DNA from: Cryptomeria japonica
Lineage: Eukaryota > Streptophyta > Pinopsida > Cupressales > Cupressaceae
Assembly (NCBI RefSeq): GCF_030272615.1
Contig: NC_081413.1
Span: forward strand, 557,343,136-557,407,135
Direction: 5' to 3'
Length of the DNA: 64,000 nucleotides
Shown: positions 63,966 through 64,000 of the stretch, piece after piece
Layout of the letters: the number at the start of each line of letters is the position of its first letter
How positions within the stretch are numbered: the first letter of the stretch is position 1
Notes under the pieces: model-generated
What the model was told of the DNA's origin: nothing
What the model saw: only the letters and a program-made list of their open reading frames with translations
Databases searched by the model: none
Translations under genes and position numbers: made by a program

Positions 63966-64000
63966 TTACTGGCTCAAAAATGCGGTTTGTTTATTTAAAA

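Overview
The window is a stretch of plant nuclear DNA made almost entirely of nested LTR retrotransposons. The lineages seen are Ty3/gypsy of the Tat type (dual RNase H, extra ORFs), Ty1/copia (Sirevirus-like and Tork-like) and one LINE. The density, the large elements (about 18 kb each without insertions) and the absence of an ordinary gene over more than 60 kb suggest a seed plant with a very large genome, possibly a gymnosperm; the species cannot be named from sequence alone.

Layout. (1) 1-6533: the 3' part of element G, a Tat-like element on the + strand that has a gag remnant and a Pro/Ser-rich ORF but no pol, ending in a polypurine tract and LTR. (2) 6580-24275: element A, a complete 17.7 kb Tat-like element on the - strand with LTRs of 1648 and 1650 bp and a CAAAG target duplication. 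(3) 24281-26722: the 3' end and LTR of a Sirevirus-like element F, into which A inserted. (4) 26723-27052 and 59237-61048: two halves of an old copia element H, split by (5) 27053-59236: element B, a second and older Tat-like element, about 18.5 kb without its insertions. B is interrupted by (6) element C, a Sirevirus-like element lacking pol (36199-48725), which is itself interrupted by (7) element D, a Tork-like copia element (42886-47760). A solo copia LTR (E) sits inside the 5' LTR of B. (8) 61049-62470: a decayed LINE. (9) 62471-64000: a 185-bp duplication, a possible first exon of a host gene and a tRNA-derived (SINE-like) sequence.

How the parts work together. A and B carry gag, protease with G-patch, RT, two RNase H domains and integrase on the - strand. 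Between pol and the 3' LTR, on the opposite strand, each has a plant mobile domain (PMD) gene with its own TATA promoter and one phase-0 intron. The most unusual signals are non-coding and recur across independent elements: (a) a double-stem hairpin with exactly 17 nt between the outer arms, eight copies in G, A and B, with compensating changes in both helices; (b) a primer-binding site in A and B that extends about 39 nt, matching the whole 3' half of tRNA-Trp; (c) arrays of a family-specific GCGC-centred 20-25 bp motif at both ends of the internal region, in opposite orientation, so the two ends of the genomic RNA are complementary; (d) a tandem array of covarying hairpins before the polypurine tract of G; (e) three in-frame stop codons at the same positions in A and B.

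All comparisons were made by eye; the tRNA-Trp sequence and the protein families are from general knowledge, not from a search.
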